The notes beneath the pieces are model-generated. The model saw nothing but the letters and a program-made list of their open reading frames with translations. It had not been told where the DNA came from and ran no database searches. Shown here piece by piece: positions 6,319-7,109 of a stretch of 7,109 nucleotides of DNA (positions within the stretch are counted from its first letter, which is position 1; every line of letters begins with the position of its first letter). A program made the position numbers and the translations under genes. This DNA comes from Candidatus Omnitrophota bacterium (GTDB lineage: Bacteria > Omnitrophota > Gorgyraeia > Pluralincolimonadales > Pluralincolimonadaceae): the NCBI GenBank assembly GCA_028706795.1, contig JAQTVK010000049.1:1-7109 (forward strand), given 5' to 3'.

Positions 6319-6347
6319 ATTATAGCACGAATAAGGGGTGGACGCAA
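6319..6347 (-). promoter_or_regulatory. Predicted sigma70-type promoter of the hopanoid operon
   Basis: On the minus strand TTGCGT (6342-6347) and a consensus TATAAT (6319-6324) are separated by exactly 17 nt, and TG sits one base before the -10 (TGCTATAAT, extended -10). The -35 matches TTGACA at only three positions, which the extended -10 could offset. It occupies the 46-nt gap between the regulator stop and the DUF116 ATG, the only sizeable gap in the window. The expected start of transcription is near 6312, only about 3 nt before the ATG at 6309, so the mRNA would be nearly leaderless. AT-rich ATAATTAT (6316-6323) overlaps the -10 and is self-complementary. I cannot tell whether it is an operator or simply part of the -10. 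Confidence 0.6.
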
Positions 6348-6355
6348 TAATGCTA

Positions 6356-7109
6356 TTAGGCGGATTTGCGGATGATAAGCTTGGGATCAAAGAAACGCGT
6401 GAAGGATTTCTTATGGGGGGAGTTTATCGAGTTAAGCAAGTCTGATCCGGCCTCATAGGCAATATCGACCACGGGCTGGTCTATAGTGGTTATAGGGGGA
6501 TCGAAGAGCTCGCATATCGGTATATTATCAAACCCGACCACGGCTATGTCTTCCGGCACCTTCTTCCCTTCCGTCTTTAAGGCCTTTATCGCGCCGATGG
6601 CCATCCTGTCGTTCGCAGCAAAGATTCCGTCCGGCGGGGTATCGAGCGAGAGGAATTTTTTCGCCGCGACCTCGGCGTCCTCGTACCTGAAATACCCGCG
6701 CTCCACGTACTCCGGCCTGAATTTAAGGCCGGCTTCTTCGAGAGCCTGTTTATACCCCTTGAACCTCTCCTCGGCATCGAACCAGTTCTCGTGCCCGTGG
6801 ATGAAGGCTATCTTCTTCCTGCCGGTATCTATGAGGTGCTTCGTGGCGATATAGCCGCCCTTCCTGTTATCGCAGCCGAAAGAATCCGCCCTCTCGGAAT
6901 ACGCGAAGAGCAACGCTACCGGCACCTGTTGTTTCTTTAGTTCTTCGAGTTTTTGCGTATCGTCTTTCGAGATAGCAACCAGTATCAGGCCGCCCACCAG
7001 CTTGCTCTTGTACATCTGCAGGCATTGGTCGCCGTCAAATTTACCCTGCGTGAATATCATGAGCTGGTAGTTGTTCTCATTGGCGGCGCGGGCCACCCCC
7101 TTGATGGTT
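6356..7109 (-). CDS. LacI/GalR-family transcriptional regulator, C-terminal ligand-binding part (5' end outside window)
   Basis: About 250 residues of a LacI/GalR-type effector domain (periplasmic-binding-protein fold) are visible. The reading frame stays open to the window edge, so the gene begins beyond 7109. Roughly the first 80-90 residues, including the DNA-binding helix-turn-helix and hinge, are not seen. Diagnostic stretches in order are GLILVAI, DNRKGGYIATKHLI, RKKIAFIHG, ERFKGYKQALEEAGL, PDGIFAANDRMAIGAI, VPEDIAVVGFDN and PPITTIDQP, ending with LIIRKSA. These proteins usually bind a sugar or other small metabolite between two lobes. An in-frame GTG at 7096 is not the true start, since it would cut off the first helix of the ligand domain. 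The gene reads toward the hopanoid run and ends 46 nt before it. It could regulate the operon, but it could equally belong to an upstream locus. Confidence 0.92.
   Translation of the reverse strand, partial: TIKGVARAANENNYQLMIFTQGKFDGDQCLQMYKSKLVGGLILVAISKDDTQKLEELKKQQVPVALLFAYSERADSFGCDNRKGGYIATKHLIDTGRKKIAFIHGHENWFDAEERFKGYKQALEEAGLKFRPEYVERGYFRYEDAEVAAKKFLSLDTPPDGIFAANDRMAIGAIKALKTEGKKVPEDIAVVGFDNIPICELFDPPITTIDQPVVDIAYEAGSDLLNSINSPHKKSFTRFFDPKLIIRKSA

Noticed and set aside
5786..6319. Plus-strand open frame of 177 codons opposite the DUF116 gene
   Set aside because: It is fully antisense to a gene with recognisable family motifs, is rich in Lys, Arg, Ser and Pro with no domain, and has no ribosome binding site or neighbour on that strand.
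6310..6355. Terminator after the regulator gene
   Set aside because: No GC-rich hairpin followed by a T-run is visible on the minus strand in this 46-nt gap, so read-through from the regulator into the operon cannot be excluded.
6348..6358. Inverted repeat TAAT-GCT-ATTA beside the -35 element as a LacI-family operator
   Set aside because: The arms are only 4 bp, it overlaps the regulator's stop codon, and it lacks the central CG usual in LacI/GalR operators. Such a short repeat is expected by chance in an AT-rich gap.
6310..6390. Possible N-terminal extension of the DUF116 protein (27 residues)
   Set aside because: It would read through the TATAAT promoter and the end of the regulator gene, is of low complexity, and has no sign of conservation.

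Overview
The window carries one co-directional minus-strand gene run, recognisable as a hopanoid (bacteriohopanepolyol, BHP) biosynthesis operon. Read in the direction of transcription, from high to low coordinates, the order is: 3' part of a LacI/GalR-family regulator, a DUF116 membrane protein, squalene-hopene cyclase (shc/hpnF), the radical SAM enzyme HpnH, the SDR-family HpnA, IspH, the nucleoside phosphorylase HpnG, and the start of a ribulose-phosphate-3-epimerase-like TIM barrel that runs off the low-coordinate edge. There is no gene-free stretch over 300 bases, and I see no RNA gene, mobile element, CRISPR array or clear hairpin terminator.

The packing is very tight. DUF116/shc, hpnA/ispH and hpnG/RPE-like each share an ATGA stop-start overlap. 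shc and hpnH are 4 nt apart, hpnH and hpnA 15 nt, and ispH and hpnG either 2 nt apart or overlapping by TTGA. The only likely internal promoter lies in the 46-nt gap between the regulator and the DUF116 gene: a TG-extended TATAAT with a 17-nt spacer to TTGCGT. It sits so close to the DUF116 ATG that the transcript would be almost leaderless.

The genes fit one pathway. IspH makes the C5 isoprenoid units. Shc cyclises squalene to hopene/hopanol. HpnH adds a 5'-deoxyadenosyl group from SAM to give adenosylhopane. HpnG removes the adenine to give a ribosyl- or phosphoribosylhopane. HpnA is a hopanoid-associated dehydrogenase/epimerase without a settled reaction. Squalene-forming genes (hpnCDE or sqs) and later tailoring genes are not in the window. 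The two least explained members are the DUF116 protein, which lacks the family's middle cysteine cluster, and the RPE-like protein, which lacks two canonical active-site residues. They are the best candidates for new steps or accessory roles.

The organism is a bacterium with moderately GC-rich DNA (by eye somewhat above 50%) and frequent ATA (Ile) and AGG (Arg) codons. This would suit an uncultivated lineage such as Omnitrophota, Nitrospirota or a Desulfobacterota-like group. That placement is only an impression from codon use and gene content, not a determination.
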